Shown: piece after piece, positions 54,677-63,857 of the stretch | Layout of the letters: the number at the start of each line of letters is the position of its first letter | Numbering within the stretch: position 1 is the first letter of the stretch | Assembly (NCBI RefSeq): GCF_018130245.1 | Contig: NZ_JAFCKP010000018.1 | Location: forward strand, 1 to 64,000 | Reading direction: 5' to 3' | From: Bradyrhizobium sp. SZCCT0231 | GTDB lineage: Bacteria; Pseudomonadota; Alphaproteobacteria; Rhizobiales; Xanthobacteraceae | DNA: 64,000 nt | Made by a program: the position numbers and the translations under genes | Notes under the pieces: model-generated | What the model saw: the letters and a program-made list of their open reading frames with translations, nothing else | The model's database searches: none | What the model was told of the DNA's origin: nothing

Positions 54677-55882
54677 TTACCCCACCGCCCCCGAACTCCG
54701 TAGCGCCTTGATCGCCGCCTCGTCGTATCCCGCGCCGCGCAAAATCTCGTCACTGTGCTCGCCCACAGTGGGCGGCTTGCGCGGCTGCACCTTCTTGGCG
54801 CCGTCGATCCAGATCGGACTGTTGATGGTGAGCATGGTGTCGTTCTCGAACGGCACCAGCACCTCGTTGTCGAGCATCTGCTTGTCGTTCGGAATGTCGT
54901 CCAGAATGGCGACGACACCGAACACGAGGCCATTGCCGTCGAGGATTTTTCGCCATTCGGCGAGATCCCTGGTGGCGAAGGTCTCGTCCAGGATCTTGAT
55001 CAGCTCGACCGAGCGGGCGTGGCGGTCGGCCTTGGTGGCGAAGCGGGGATCGTCGATCAGGTCCTCGCGCCCCAGGCACTTGGCCAGCGTCGGAAACTGC
55101 TTCTCCTCGTTCAGCAGCGACAGGATCAGCCAGCGGCCGTCCTTGCATTGATAGTGGTTGGCGACCGCGTTCAGCGCGCGCTCGCGCGGCCGTCGCTCGC
55201 CGAACTTGGCACCGCAGAGCTTTGCCTGCGCCAGCACGCTTGCGGCCCACACCCCGTTCGCCATCAGGTTGGAGGCGACATGCGAGCCCTTGCCGGTCTT
55301 CTCGCGCTGATAGAGCGCGGTGACGATGGCGCCGTAGAACGCCATGGCGCAGGGATGGTCGCCCATGCCGGCGACCGAGCGCGCCGGCGTGGTGTCGGTG
55401 TCGGCGCGGACGAGGTCCATCAGGCCGGAGCGCGCCCAATAGGCGTTGCTGTCGAAGCCGGGCTTGTTGGCTTCCTCGCCCTTCTCGCCATAGCCGGTGA
55501 AGGAGGCGTAGATCAGCCGGTCGTTGAGATGGGCGAGATGGTCGTAGGTGATGCCGAGCTTGGCACGCACCGGCGGCGGCATGTTGGTGATGAAGACGTC
55601 GGCCTCTTCCACCAGCTTGTAGAGCACGGCCTGCGCCTCGGGCTTTGCGAGGTCGATCGCGATGCTCTTCTTGTTGCGCGCCTCGAGCAGCCAGGCGAAA
55701 TTGTGCTCTCCGGTCGGATAACCCGGGAGGTTGGGCAGATTGCGGTAGGGGTCGCCGGTGCCGGGCGGCTCGATCTTGATGACGTCGGCGCCGAAATCCG
55801 ACAGCACGGTCGCGGCCGCGGGCGCTGCGATGAAGCTCGCGCAGTCCAGAACCTTCAGCCCCGCAAAAATGCCCTTTTCCAT
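54677..55882 (-). CDS. CaiB/BaiF-family class III CoA-transferase
   Basis: A 401-residue family III CoA-transferase, moving CoA between carboxylic acids through an aspartyl-CoA intermediate. Visible: 'LKVLDCASFIAAPAAATVLSDFGADVIKIEPPGTGDPYR', 'ARNKKSIAIDLAKPEA', and the catalytic Asp in SVAGMGDHPCAM. The middle 'FYGAIVTALYQREKTGKGSHVASNLMANGVWA' is typical of the family. Its product specificity is unknown. It stands alone between putA and the GST gene. Confidence 0.92.
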   Translation of the reverse strand: MEKGIFAGLKVLDCASFIAAPAAATVLSDFGADVIKIEPPGTGDPYRNLPNLPGYPTGEHNFAWLLEARNKKSIAIDLAKPEAQAVLYKLVEEADVFITNMPPPVRAKLGITYDHLAHLNDRLIYASFTGYGEKGEEANKPGFDSNAYWARSGLMDLVRADTDTTPARSVAGMGDHPCAMAFYGAIVTALYQREKTGKGSHVASNLMANGVWAASVLAQAKLCGAKFGERRPRERALNAVANHYQCKDGRWLILSLLNEEKQFPTLAKCLGREDLIDDPRFATKADRHARSVELIKILDETFATRDLAEWRKILDGNGLVFGVVAILDDIPNDKQMLDNEVLVPFENDTMLTINSPIWIDGAKKVQPRKPPTVGEHSDEILRGAGYDEAAIKALRSSGAVG

Positions 55883-55997
55883 CGCGGCGTTGCTCCCTCG
55901 CTCTTGTCGTTTCCCGCGCGCTGGAATTGGCGCGGGCCAGTGATGGGAGCATTAGACCGATGTTTCACCGGGATGCAACGGCGCCCGGCGCAGGGCC

Positions 55998-58997
55998 TCA
56001 CTCCTCCCCCGCAAGCAACGCAGCATTGCCGCCGGCTGCTGCGGTGTTGATGGTCACGGTCTGCTCGGTGGCAAAGCGCGCGAGATAGTGCGGGCCGCCG
56101 GCCTTGGGGCCGGTTCCGGAGAGGCCGTTGCCACCGAACGGCTGCACGCCGACCACGGCGCCGATCATGTTGCGGTTGACGTAGATGTTGCCGACCTGGA
56201 CGCGGTCGATGATCGCCTCGATCGTGTCGTCGATGCGCGAATGGATGCCGAGGGTGAGCCCGTAGCCGGTGCGCTCGATCGCTTGCAAGACACGTTCGAG
56301 GGTCTCGGGCCGATAACGGACGACGTGGAGGATCGGGCCAAACACCTCCTCGGTGAGCTGGCCGGCCTCCTTGAGCTCGAAGATGTGTGGCGCGACGAAG
56401 CAGCCTTCCGGCGCGTGGCCTGCAAAGTGCAGCCGCGCCTCGCGCGTCATCCGCACGATATGCGCATCGAGGCGCTGCTTGGCTTCGCGATCGATCACCG
56501 GCCCGACATGGGTTGCGAGGTCAGAGGGATCGCCGATCTTCAACTCGCGCGCGGCGCCCGCGATCATCTCGATCATGCGGTCGGCGACATCCTCCTGCAC
56601 GAACAGGAGCCGCAGCGCCGAGCAGCGCTGGCCTGCGGAGCGGAACGCGGAGGTGACGACGTCATCGGTGACCTGCTCGGGCAGCGCGGTGGCATCCGCG
56701 ATCATGGCATTGATGCCGCCGGTCTCCGCGATCAGCGGCACGATCGGCCCGTCCTTGGCAGCGAGCGTTCGGTTGATCTGGCGCGCGACCTCGGTCGAGC
56801 CGGTGAAGACGACGCCCGCGATATCCGCATGCGCAGTCAGCACGGCCCCGATGCGGCCGTCGCCGGTGACGAGATGCAGAACGCTCGTGGGGATGCCGGC
56901 CTCGTGCAGCAGGGCGACGGCCTCACGCGCGATGCGCGGCGTCTGCTCGGCGGGCTTGGCGACCACGCTGTTGCCGGCCATCAGCGCCGCCGAGACCTGG
57001 CCCAGGAAGATCGCCAGCGGAAAATTCCAGGGCGAGATCGCGACAAAGACGCCGCGGCCGCGCAGGCCAAGCGCATTGCTCTCGCCGGTCGGGCCCGGCA
57101 TGGCGGCATCGTTCCCGAACAGCTTGCGGCCCTGCGCGGCATAGTAGCGGCAGAAGTCGGCGGCTTCGCGCAGCTCCGACAGCGCATCGTCGAGCGTCTT
57201 GCCGCCCTCGCGTTGCAACAGCGCGATGAAACGGGCACCTCGGCTCTCCAAGAGATGCGCGGCCTGCTCCAGCGCCGCCGCGCGCGCGCCCGCCGGCGTC
57301 CGGCTCCAGCTGGCAAAGCCCGCGCGCGCAGCCGTCACCGCCGCGTTGGCTTGATGCGGCGTCGCGTCGGCGATGGGCTTGAGATCGGCCGCCTCGGCCC
57401 TGACGTCCGTCAGCAATTGGTCGAGTGCGGCACGCTCACCGAATTCGACGCCGCGCGAATTGCGCCGCTCCGGCGCGAACAGGTCTGCCGGCAGCGGAAT
57501 CCTGGGATGAGGTGCCTGTTGCGGCCGGCCGATGGCATCCGCCGGGCGCTGCAGCAGCGCCGAAACCGGCACGCGATAATCGGCCGCCTGCGCCACGAAC
57601 GACGAGTTGGCGCCGTTCTCCAGCAGCCGTCGCACCAGATAGGCGAGCAGGTCGCGATGGCTGCCCACCGGCGCATAGGTGCGGTAGGCGATGTCAGAGT
57701 GGTCCTTGGCAAGCTGCTCGTACAGCGCCTCGCCCATGCCGTGCAGGCGCTGGAATTCGAAGCCGCCGCTGCCGGCTGCAAGCTCCAGCACGGTCGCGAC
57801 CGTCAGCGCGTTGTGGGTGGCGAATTGCGGGAAGATGCGCGGCCGCAAGGCCAGCAGCTTCGTCGCGCAGGCGACGAAGTTCAGGTCCGTCATCGCCTTG
57901 CGCGTGAACACGGGATAGCCGTCGAGCCCGCGCTCCTGCGCGCGCTTGATCTCGGTGTCCCAATAGGCGCCCTTGACCAGCCGCACCATCAGCTTGCGGT
58001 CATGCGCGCGGGCCAGCGCATCGACATAGTCGATCACGGCGCTGGCGCGCTTCTGATAGGCCTGGATCGCCAGGCCAAATCCGTCCCAGCCGGCAAGTGA
58101 GGCATCAGCGAGCGTTGCCGCGATCACGTCGAGCGACAGCTCCAGCCGGTCGGCTTCCTCGGCATCGACGGTGAAGTTCAGGTCGTAGGTCTTGGCGCGC
58201 TGCGCGAGGTCCAGCAGTTGCGGCACCAATTCGCGCATCACGCGGTCGCGGCTGATCGCCTCGAAGCGCGGATGCAGCGCCGAGAGCTTGACCGAGATGC
58301 CCGGCCGGTCGGGCAGGGGATGGTTGCCGGCTGCCTTGCCGATCGTCTCGATCGCACTGGCATAGGCGTCGAAATAGCGCTTGGCGTCGGCCGCCGTGCG
58401 CGCGCCTTCGCCAAGCATATCGAAGGAATAGCGCGGCTTCTGGCCGGAGCGCGGCTTACCCCGCTCCAGCGCCTGCTCGATGGTCTCGCCCAGCACGAAG
58501 TGATTGCCCATCAGCCGCATCGCCTGGCGCGTGGCGGTGCGCACCGCCGGCGCGCCGAGCCGCTTCACCAGCCGGCCGATGGTGCCGTCGGGCGTCTCGC
58601 CGGGCTGGATCACCCGCGCCGACAGGCCGAGCGCCCAGGCCGAAGCGTTGACCAGGAAGGCGGTGGACTTGGTCTCGTGATGGATGAAGTCGCCCTCGCC
58701 GAGCTTGTCCTCGATGAACTGGTCGGCGGTGCGGGCATCAGGCACGCGCAGCAGCGCTTCCGCCAGCACCATCAGCGCCAGTCCTTCCTTGGTCGAGAGC
58801 GCGAACTCCCGCAGCATGTCCTCGACCCCGCCGAGCCGGTCGTCGCGTTTGCGGATCGCCTCGATCAGCCGCGTCGCGGTCCGGTCGATCCGCGCCTGCT
58901 GCGGCGGGCTGAGATGCGAGGCTGGCAAGAGGCGCGCGGCGATCTCGGCATCATCGGGTGCGTAGGGGGCGGAGAAGGGTGGCGGGATGTTTGGCAT
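55998..58997 (-). CDS. putA: bifunctional proline dehydrogenase / L-glutamate gamma-semialdehyde dehydrogenase
   Basis: A 999-residue PutA that oxidises proline to glutamate in two steps with an internal tunnel. The proline dehydrogenase barrel holds 'SVKLSALHPRFEA', 'LMVRLVKGAYWDTEIKRAQERGLDGYPVFTRK' and the FAD-binding end. The aldehyde dehydrogenase part has 'SPWNFPLAIFLGQVSAALMAGN', catalytic Cys792 in SAGQRCSAL, and 'VGVQPFGGNGLSGTGPKAGG' at the C-terminus. There is no N-terminal ribbon-helix-helix DNA-binding domain, so it is the short, enzyme-only type, in agreement with a separate regulator gene divergently placed. Confidence 0.96.
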   Translation of the reverse strand: MPNIPPPFSAPYAPDDAEIAARLLPASHLSPPQQARIDRTATRLIEAIRKRDDRLGGVEDMLREFALSTKEGLALMVLAEALLRVPDARTADQFIEDKLGEGDFIHHETKSTAFLVNASAWALGLSARVIQPGETPDGTIGRLVKRLGAPAVRTATRQAMRLMGNHFVLGETIEQALERGKPRSGQKPRYSFDMLGEGARTAADAKRYFDAYASAIETIGKAAGNHPLPDRPGISVKLSALHPRFEAISRDRVMRELVPQLLDLAQRAKTYDLNFTVDAEEADRLELSLDVIAATLADASLAGWDGFGLAIQAYQKRASAVIDYVDALARAHDRKLMVRLVKGAYWDTEIKRAQERGLDGYPVFTRKAMTDLNFVACATKLLALRPRIFPQFATHNALTVATVLELAAGSGGFEFQRLHGMGEALYEQLAKDHSDIAYRTYAPVGSHRDLLAYLVRRLLENGANSSFVAQAADYRVPVSALLQRPADAIGRPQQAPHPRIPLPADLFAPERRNSRGVEFGERAALDQLLTDVRAEAADLKPIADATPHQANAAVTAARAGFASWSRTPAGARAAALEQAAHLLESRGARFIALLQREGGKTLDDALSELREAADFCRYYAAQGRKLFGNDAAMPGPTGESNALGLRGRGVFVAISPWNFPLAIFLGQVSAALMAGNSVVAKPAEQTPRIAREAVALLHEAGIPTSVLHLVTGDGRIGAVLTAHADIAGVVFTGSTEVARQINRTLAAKDGPIVPLIAETGGINAMIADATALPEQVTDDVVTSAFRSAGQRCSALRLLFVQEDVADRMIEMIAGAARELKIGDPSDLATHVGPVIDREAKQRLDAHIVRMTREARLHFAGHAPEGCFVAPHIFELKEAGQLTEEVFGPILHVVRYRPETLERVLQAIERTGYGLTLGIHSRIDDTIEAIIDRVQVGNIYVNRNMIGAVVGVQPFGGNGLSGTGPKAGGPHYLARFATEQTVTINTAAAGGNAALLAGEE

Positions 58998-59111
58998 GAC
59001 GTGTCCTGTGGCTAAAATCCAGGATAATGCCCGCGTGACCGTAGTTCGATAGACAATCTAGCAATTTTGCCGTAATAAATGAAGCCAAGGAACGCATTTG
59101 CCGCTGAAAAT

Positions 59112-59573
59112 ATGGAACTCGATCGAATCGACCGGAAAATCCTCTCGATTTTGCAGGAGGATGGACGCATCGCCAATGTCGAGCTCGCCGAGCGCATCGG
59201 GCTGTCGCCGACATCGATCGGCGAACGGCTGAAGCGCTTGCAGCGCGAGGGCTTTGTCGAAGGCTATGGCGCGCGGCTCAACCCGCACCGGCTTGGTCTC
59301 GGTCTATTGGTGTTCGTCGAGGTGCTGCTCGACAAGACCACGCCCGACAATTTCGAGCGCTTTGCGCGCGCGGTGAAGCTCGCGCCCGAAGTGCTGGAGT
59401 GTCACATGGTTGCCGGCGGATTCGACTATCTTGTGAAGGCGCGGCTTGCAGACATGGCCGCCTATCGACGCTTCCTCGGCGAGACCCTGCTGTCGATGCC
59501 GGGCGTGCGCGAGACGCGGACCTATGCGGTGATGGAGGAGATCAAGCGCGACGCACCGTTGCCGGTGGGTTAG
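59112..59573 (+). CDS. putR: Lrp/AsnC-family regulator, probable proline-responsive PutR
   Basis: A 153-residue Lrp-type regulator. The helix-turn-helix covers about 5-60 ('LDRIDRKILSILQEDGRIANVELAERIGLSPTSIGERLKRLQREGFV'), and the RAM effector domain 65-150 has 'LGLLVFVEVLLDKTTPDNFERF' and 'MVAGGFDYLVKARLADMAAYRRF'. It is divergent from putA across 114 bases, the usual arrangement for PutR in alphaproteobacteria, where proline turns it into a putA activator. The start at ATG 59112 gives the standard N-terminus; ATG 59079 is also in frame. The name rests on synteny. Confidence 0.88.
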   Translation: MELDRIDRKILSILQEDGRIANVELAERIGLSPTSIGERLKRLQREGFVEGYGARLNPHRLGLGLLVFVEVLLDKTTPDNFERFARAVKLAPEVLECHMVAGGFDYLVKARLADMAAYRRFLGETLLSMPGVRETRTYAVMEEIKRDAPLPVG

Positions 59574-59702
59574 CGAAGTGCTGTCGCGATTGTCATTGCT
59601 GTGGTTCGATAAGCGGTCTTCGCAGGAAAAATAGCTATCCTTGTGCAATCGCAACGCCTGTCGTCGAATGCACCGGCCGTCTTCTTAAATTTTCTTGGCC
59701 CG

Positions 59703-59722
59703 CTCCCGGACAGATCCGGGAG
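59703..59722 (-). terminator. hairpin downstream of the cold-shock gene
   Basis: CTCCCGGA (59703-59710) and TCCGGGAG (59715-59722) form a perfect 8-base stem around CAGA, 21 bases after the cold-shock protein stop. There is no T-run in either direction, so it is a weak terminator or mRNA-stabilising stem. Confidence 0.5.
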
Positions 59723-59743
59723 GCAGCAAAGGCTGGCGCGGGC

Positions 59744-59944
59744 TTATACTTTGAGGTTCTCCGCGGAGGTCTTGCCCCGGTTTGCGATCTCTTCGTATTC
59801 CACCGTCTGTCCCTCGTTCAGGGTGGACAGACCGGCCTTCTGCACTGCCGAGATATGCACGAACACATCCTTGCCACCCGACGCAGGCTGGATAAATCCA
59901 TAACCCTTCGTCGGGTTGAACCACTTGACCGTACCTTTAGCCAT
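59744..59944 (-). CDS. cold-shock domain protein (CspA family)
   Basis: A 66-residue cold-shock protein consisting of one OB-fold domain. RNP1 is [11 protein letters not shown]2 DVFVHIS. The sequence starts [14 protein letters not shown], the normal family N-terminus, which fixes the start at 59944 over an upstream in-frame ATG. These proteins bind single-stranded RNA and DNA and prevent unwanted RNA structure. The 207 bases upstream to the cytochrome gene may hold a long leader, common in this family. Confidence 0.94.
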   Translation of the reverse strand: MAKGTVKWFNPTKGYGFIQPASGGKDVFVHISAVQKAGLSTLNEGQTVEYEEIANRGKTSAENLKV

Positions 59945-60151
59945 CACGACTTCTCCGCGGGTCTTCCTCCGAGATCTCGAACCGCCAGTCCCCGCCAACC
60001 GGCCGGTTCGGTCCTACAGGATACGCGGAATGTGGCAGGCTTGGTAGCTCAAACCACATCGGCATTCTGCCGAATTCCGCTCAACTTCGCGGCGTTTTTA
60101 CCGGTTTTGCCCGTTTCGCGGTCAAATGACCCGCACGTGTCCCGGCCTCCG

Positions 60152-60460
60152 TCAATACGTCGCAGCCAGATAATCGACGATCTTGCCGACATCGGCATCG
60201 TCGATCGGTGCGCCATAGACCTTGATCATCTTGGTCACCTCGGCCTGCCAGAAGCCCTTCTTGTCCTTCATCGGCGGCTGCGTGGCGACGTAGTCGGACG
60301 AGTGGCAGGCGCTGCAATTGCCTTGCACGACCTCGAGATTGGGCCCGGGCTTGAAGGCGGCGACCTCGTCCGGGGTCTTGTAGTTGACCGGCGCGGCAAA
60401 CGCCGAACCCATCGCGGCGGCGAGGGCGAGCGTGATGGTGAGGAGAACGGTGCGCTGCAT
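60152..60460 (-). CDS. sorB: sulfite dehydrogenase cytochrome c subunit
   Basis: A 102-residue c-type cytochrome. Signal peptide about 1-23 ending AFAAP; haem site CSACH at Cys49/Cys52/His53, with the distal Met expected in the 'QPPMKDKKGFWQ' region. The short form with the 'KTPDEVAAFKPGPNLEVVQGNC' lead is typical of the SorB subunit of sulfite:cytochrome c oxidoreductase. It starts 12 bases after the molybdenum subunit gene, so the two form a periplasmic complex that passes electrons from sulfite to cytochrome c. Confidence 0.9.
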   Translation of the reverse strand: MQRTVLLTITLALAAAMGSAFAAPVNYKTPDEVAAFKPGPNLEVVQGNCSACHSSDYVATQPPMKDKKGFWQAEVTKMIKVYGAPIDDADVGKIVDYLAATY

Positions 60461-60472
60461 GATCAGTCTCCT

Positions 60473-61672
60473 TCAGGCCACGCTGACGCGGACGGTTTCG
60501 ACGACGTTGCGTAAGTAACCCGCCGGGTTCCAGCGCGGCGTGTCCGGCTGCGTCTCGCCGCCATTGCCGGTGGCGCGGACCTTGAGCTCATGGCCGCCGG
60601 CGGCGAGCTTCACCGGCAGCTTCCATTCGCGGAAGGCGTATTTGCCAAGGTTCTTGCCGAGCTTGGCGTTGGTCCAGGTCTTGCCGCCGTCGGTGGAGAC
60701 CTGGACCTCCTTGATGCCCTTGCCGCCGTCGAAGGCGATGCCGCGCAGGGTCACAGCTCCCGCCTTCAGCCTGGCGCCATCGGGGATGCTGGTGATGAAG
60801 GAGCGGATGGTGAAGCGGTTGATCGGGATTGTCGCCTTCGGCGCGGTGCCCGGCTCGACCGCGTTGTTGGGCGTGTCAGGGATGCGATAGGCCGACTTCA
60901 TCCAGAAGCCGTCATAGACGTTGTCGATGATGGTGATCTCATTGAGGTGCTTGACCCAATAGGTGCCGTAATAGCCCGGCACGATCAGGCGCAGCGGGAA
61001 GCCGTTGAGGAACGGCAGGTCCTCGCCGTTCATGCCATAGGCCAGCATCACCTCGCCGTCGGTGGCGTGATCGAGATCGAGCGCCTTGATGAAATCGGGC
61101 GTCTTGTCGTTGACCGGCCCGTCCATGCCGTTGAACGTCACCTGCTTGGCGCCGGCCTGCACGCCCGCCATCTCCAGCACGGTCTTCAGCGGCACGCCGC
61201 GCCAGCGTGCGCAGCCCATCGCGCCGTTGGCGAGCTGGCCGCCTGCGACGCGCGGCTCGAAGAAACCGCGGCTGTTGCCGGAGCACTGGTTGACGGCGAC
61301 GATCTCCGTCGCCTTCATCTTCCTGATGTCTTTCAGCGACAGTTTCAGCGGCTTGTCGACCTTGCCCTTGACCTCGAGCGTGAACTTGTCGGGATCGAGA
61401 TTGTAGGGCAGGTCGGAGAGGTGATAGCGCACGAAGAAGGCGTTGTTCGGCGTGATCGGGCCGTCGTTGAACACCGCAAACGGCGTCTCGAGCTGCGGCG
61501 GCCGGCTGGTCAGACCGATCATCGGCCGCTTCTGCGGATATTTCACCAGCGGCCGTTCGCCATTGGCGAAGGGCAGGGTGACGGTGTCGAGTGCCAGCGC
61601 CTTGGTGGAATTCAGTGTGGCCGCAATGGCGGCCAAGCCCGCTCCTTTGAGCAGGTCGCGTCGATCGAACAT
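60473..61672 (-). CDS. sorA: sulfite dehydrogenase molybdenum subunit
   Basis: A 399-residue molybdenum enzyme of the sulfite oxidase family, oxidising sulfite to sulfate in the periplasm. The N-terminal 'FDRRDLLKGAGLAAIAATL' is a Tat signal, consistent with cofactor insertion before export. The molybdenum ligand is Cys130 in VAVNQCSGNSRGFFEP. The Ig-like dimerisation domain covers about 290-395 ('LRGIAFDGGKGIKEVQVSTDGGKTW'). GGGAGGAG precedes the ATG at 61672. The cytochrome subunit gene follows. Confidence 0.94.
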   Translation of the reverse strand: MFDRRDLLKGAGLAAIAATLNSTKALALDTVTLPFANGERPLVKYPQKRPMIGLTSRPPQLETPFAVFNDGPITPNNAFFVRYHLSDLPYNLDPDKFTLEVKGKVDKPLKLSLKDIRKMKATEIVAVNQCSGNSRGFFEPRVAGGQLANGAMGCARWRGVPLKTVLEMAGVQAGAKQVTFNGMDGPVNDKTPDFIKALDLDHATDGEVMLAYGMNGEDLPFLNGFPLRLIVPGYYGTYWVKHLNEITIIDNVYDGFWMKSAYRIPDTPNNAVEPGTAPKATIPINRFTIRSFITSIPDGARLKAGAVTLRGIAFDGGKGIKEVQVSTDGGKTWTNAKLGKNLGKYAFREWKLPVKLAAGGHELKVRATGNGGETQPDTPRWNPAGYLRNVVETVRVSVA

Positions 61673-61863
61673 TGTGGTCTCCTCCCGGAGCTCTTTCGTT
61701 GGACCAGCGGTCATCACCGCGAGACCCGCGCTCATCTGTCGCCGCGATTTGGATGATGTCAATTCGTGCTTTCGCAGCAAGCCCATGCCGCTGCGTTGCA
61801 GCAGGCCGGTGTTACGTTCGTAACGAGATTGAGCCCAGCTCTAGCCTCAGCCTCGGTGCGCTC

Positions 61864-61996
61864 CCTCGCCCCGCTTGCGGGGAGAGGGTTGGGGTGAGGG
61901 GGAGTCTCCGCGAAGACGGTGAGAGTTGGACTCGCGGAGAGTCCCCCTCACCCGCCGCGCTGTGCGCGTCGGCCTCTCCCCGCGAGCGGGGAGAGG
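61864..61996. repeat. CTCGCCCCGC/GCGGGGAGAGG-type inverted repeat
   Basis: Outer arms CCTCGCCCCGCTTGCGGGGAGAGG and CCTCTCCCCGCGAGCGGGGAGAGG are each self-complementary stems; inner GGGGTGAGGGGGAGTC and GACTC...CCCCCTCACCC pair across a Pro-free core. The family copy at 36318-36386 shares the CTCTCCCCGC stem. It fills most of the 330-base gap between sorA and the cyclase gene, with no gene seen there; the sorA promoter is probably within 61675-61860. Confidence 0.8.
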
Positions 61997-62002
61997 CGAA
62001 CA

Positions 62003-63736
62003 TCACGCCGCCACCCGCTCACCGCGATCGACCAGCCCCGTCAACTCCCTTGCATTCGCCACCACGCGCACGGCCATCGGCTCGTCGCGGCCGCGGATTG
62101 CGACTTCCTGCTGCGGCAGGGCGTCCTCGGCAAGGTCCGCGGTGCGGCGGACTTCTTCCGAGACGATGGCCTCGCAGGCCAGCGTCTTGGTCATGTCCTG
62201 CAGGCGGGCGGCGACGTTGACGGCATCGCCGAGCGCGGTGAAGACGATGTGATCGCGGTAGCCGATGTCGCCGATGATGACCTCGCCGCCGTGGATGCCG
62301 ATGCCGAAGCGGATCGGCTGGCGAAGATCGTGGCTCAGGAGCTCGTTGAGCTCGTCGATATGCGTGGCGATTCCAGCTGCGGCCTTCAGCGCCTGCCGGC
62401 ACGCGGATTGCGGGTCGGCCGACAGCCCGAACAGCGCCAGCATGCCGTCGCCGACGAACTGATTCGGCTGACCGCCGTTCTCGATGACGGCCTGGGAGAC
62501 CGCGCCGAGGAAGCGGTTGACGATGAAGACCGTATCGAACGGCAGCCGCTTCTCGGCAAGCTGCGTCGAGCCGCGCATGTCCACGAACAGGCTGACGAGA
62601 TAGCGCTCCTGGCCGATGCGCGCCGGCGTCGAGGCCTGCCCGTCCGCTGCATGCGTGTGGGGCGTGAACAGCTGGAAGAAGGAGAGGTCGGAGTCCGGAC
62701 GCAGCTGGCACGCAAGCCGGATCGACGGATCGGTGGTGCCGACACGGGTCAGCACGAACGCCTCGCGCTGCGACGGTTCGGGCAGGGCGCCATGATCGCC
62801 GATGACGCGGATGCGGCAGGTCGAGCAGCGGGCGCGGCCGCCGCAGACGCTGGCATGCGGCACGTTGTGGCGCAGGCTTGCTTCCAGCACGGAGAGGCCC
62901 TTCGGCACCCGTACCGTCTTGCCGTTGCCGTAGGACAGCGCAATCATGCCGCCGCGCCGCTCACGCCAGGCGCGCACGCCGCGCGCGGCCAGCGCCAGTC
63001 CCAGCAAACCGAAATATCCGGCGGTGAGGCCGCCGGCGATGCGGTCGAGCATATTGCCTTCCGCGACCGTACCGACCTGGCGGCGGGTGAGATTGTGCGT
63101 GCGCCATTCGCCATCGTCACTGTCGGCGGCGACGCTGCGGCCGCCCTGGTAGATGCCGAGCAGCGACAGTGTCGGGATCAGCACGGCGGCCGCGAGCAGA
63201 TAGGGCGCCGCGCGCGCGAAGAACGGCTTCAGCCGAAGCCAGAAATAGATGCCGATGCAGCCGTGCACCCAGGCGATCAGGAGCAGGATCGTCATCTGCC
63301 AGAGCCGGCCCGGCGCAGCGACGAAGAACAGATAGAGCTCCTGCGGATAGAGCTTCTGGTGTCCGTACAGCGTCTGGCCGAGTCGCACGCCGATCACATG
63401 CCCCATGACCAGAGCGGGGATGCTCAGACCCAGTACCAGCTGGAGCGGCTCGATCGTCCGCCAGCGGAACTGCCTCCGTTGATACAGCGCGTAGATGCCG
63501 AGCCCCATATGGGTCAGCGCCGCCGTGTAGAACATGATCGCGACAGGCAGGAACTGCCAGAACAGGGTGTGGTAGTAGACCCCGGCCTCCATGGCCTCGA
63601 CCGAGATGTTGCCGAGCGCGTGGTTGAGGAAATGGCTGACCACATAGGAGAACAGGATGATTCCGCAGATGAGCCGCACCTGCCGCGCGCTGGTTGCGCG
63701 CACGAGTTCGGGCATATGGACGGGAGCGGTGGCCAT
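62003..63736 (-). CDS. class III adenylate cyclase with haem-type membrane anchor and 2Fe-2S ferredoxin domain (CyaC-like)
   Basis: A 577-residue redox-type signalling enzyme. The N-terminal 255 residues hold about six membrane helices with histidines at plausible haem-ligand depths (His35, His76 and others), like the cytochrome b anchor of succinate dehydrogenase. A plant-type 2Fe-2S ferredoxin domain has Cys298, Cys304, Cys307 and Cys343. The class III cyclase domain begins near 380 with metal-binding Asp386 in FVDMRGST, then FVGDGMLALFG, then 'FTALGDAVNVAARLQ'. The product is probably cAMP. A quinone-responsive diheme anchor has been described for CyaC of Sinorhizobium meliloti; the ferredoxin domain adds a second potential redox input. 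Confidence 0.9.
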   Translation of the reverse strand: MATAPVHMPELVRATSARQVRLICGIILFSYVVSHFLNHALGNISVEAMEAGVYYHTLFWQFLPVAIMFYTAALTHMGLGIYALYQRRQFRWRTIEPLQLVLGLSIPALVMGHVIGVRLGQTLYGHQKLYPQELYLFFVAAPGRLWQMTILLLIAWVHGCIGIYFWLRLKPFFARAAPYLLAAAVLIPTLSLLGIYQGGRSVAADSDDGEWRTHNLTRRQVGTVAEGNMLDRIAGGLTAGYFGLLGLALAARGVRAWRERRGGMIALSYGNGKTVRVPKGLSVLEASLRHNVPHASVCGGRARCSTCRIRVIGDHGALPEPSQREAFVLTRVGTTDPSIRLACQLRPDSDLSFFQLFTPHTHAADGQASTPARIGQERYLVSLFVDMRGSTQLAEKRLPFDTVFIVNRFLGAVSQAVIENGGQPNQFVGDGMLALFGLSADPQSACRQALKAAAGIATHIDELNELLSHDLRQPIRFGIGIHGGEVIIGDIGYRDHIVFTALGDAVNVAARLQDMTKTLACEAIVSEEVRRTADLAEDALPQQEVAIRGRDEPMAVRVVANARELTGLVDRGERVAA

Positions 63737-63857
63737 GATTCGATTGTATCAGTCCATCGAGGAGAACAGCCAGCGTAGCGTTTAATTCCCGATGTGGACA
63801 GGTTGTGAAGTCACATACGCGGCAGGGTTACGAAATCGTAGGGTGGGCGCGTCTAAC

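Noticed and set aside
59945-60151. Possible cold-shock thermosensor in the cold-shock gene leader
   Set aside because: A long leader is plausible but I could not identify a cold box or a convincing alternative fold by eye.
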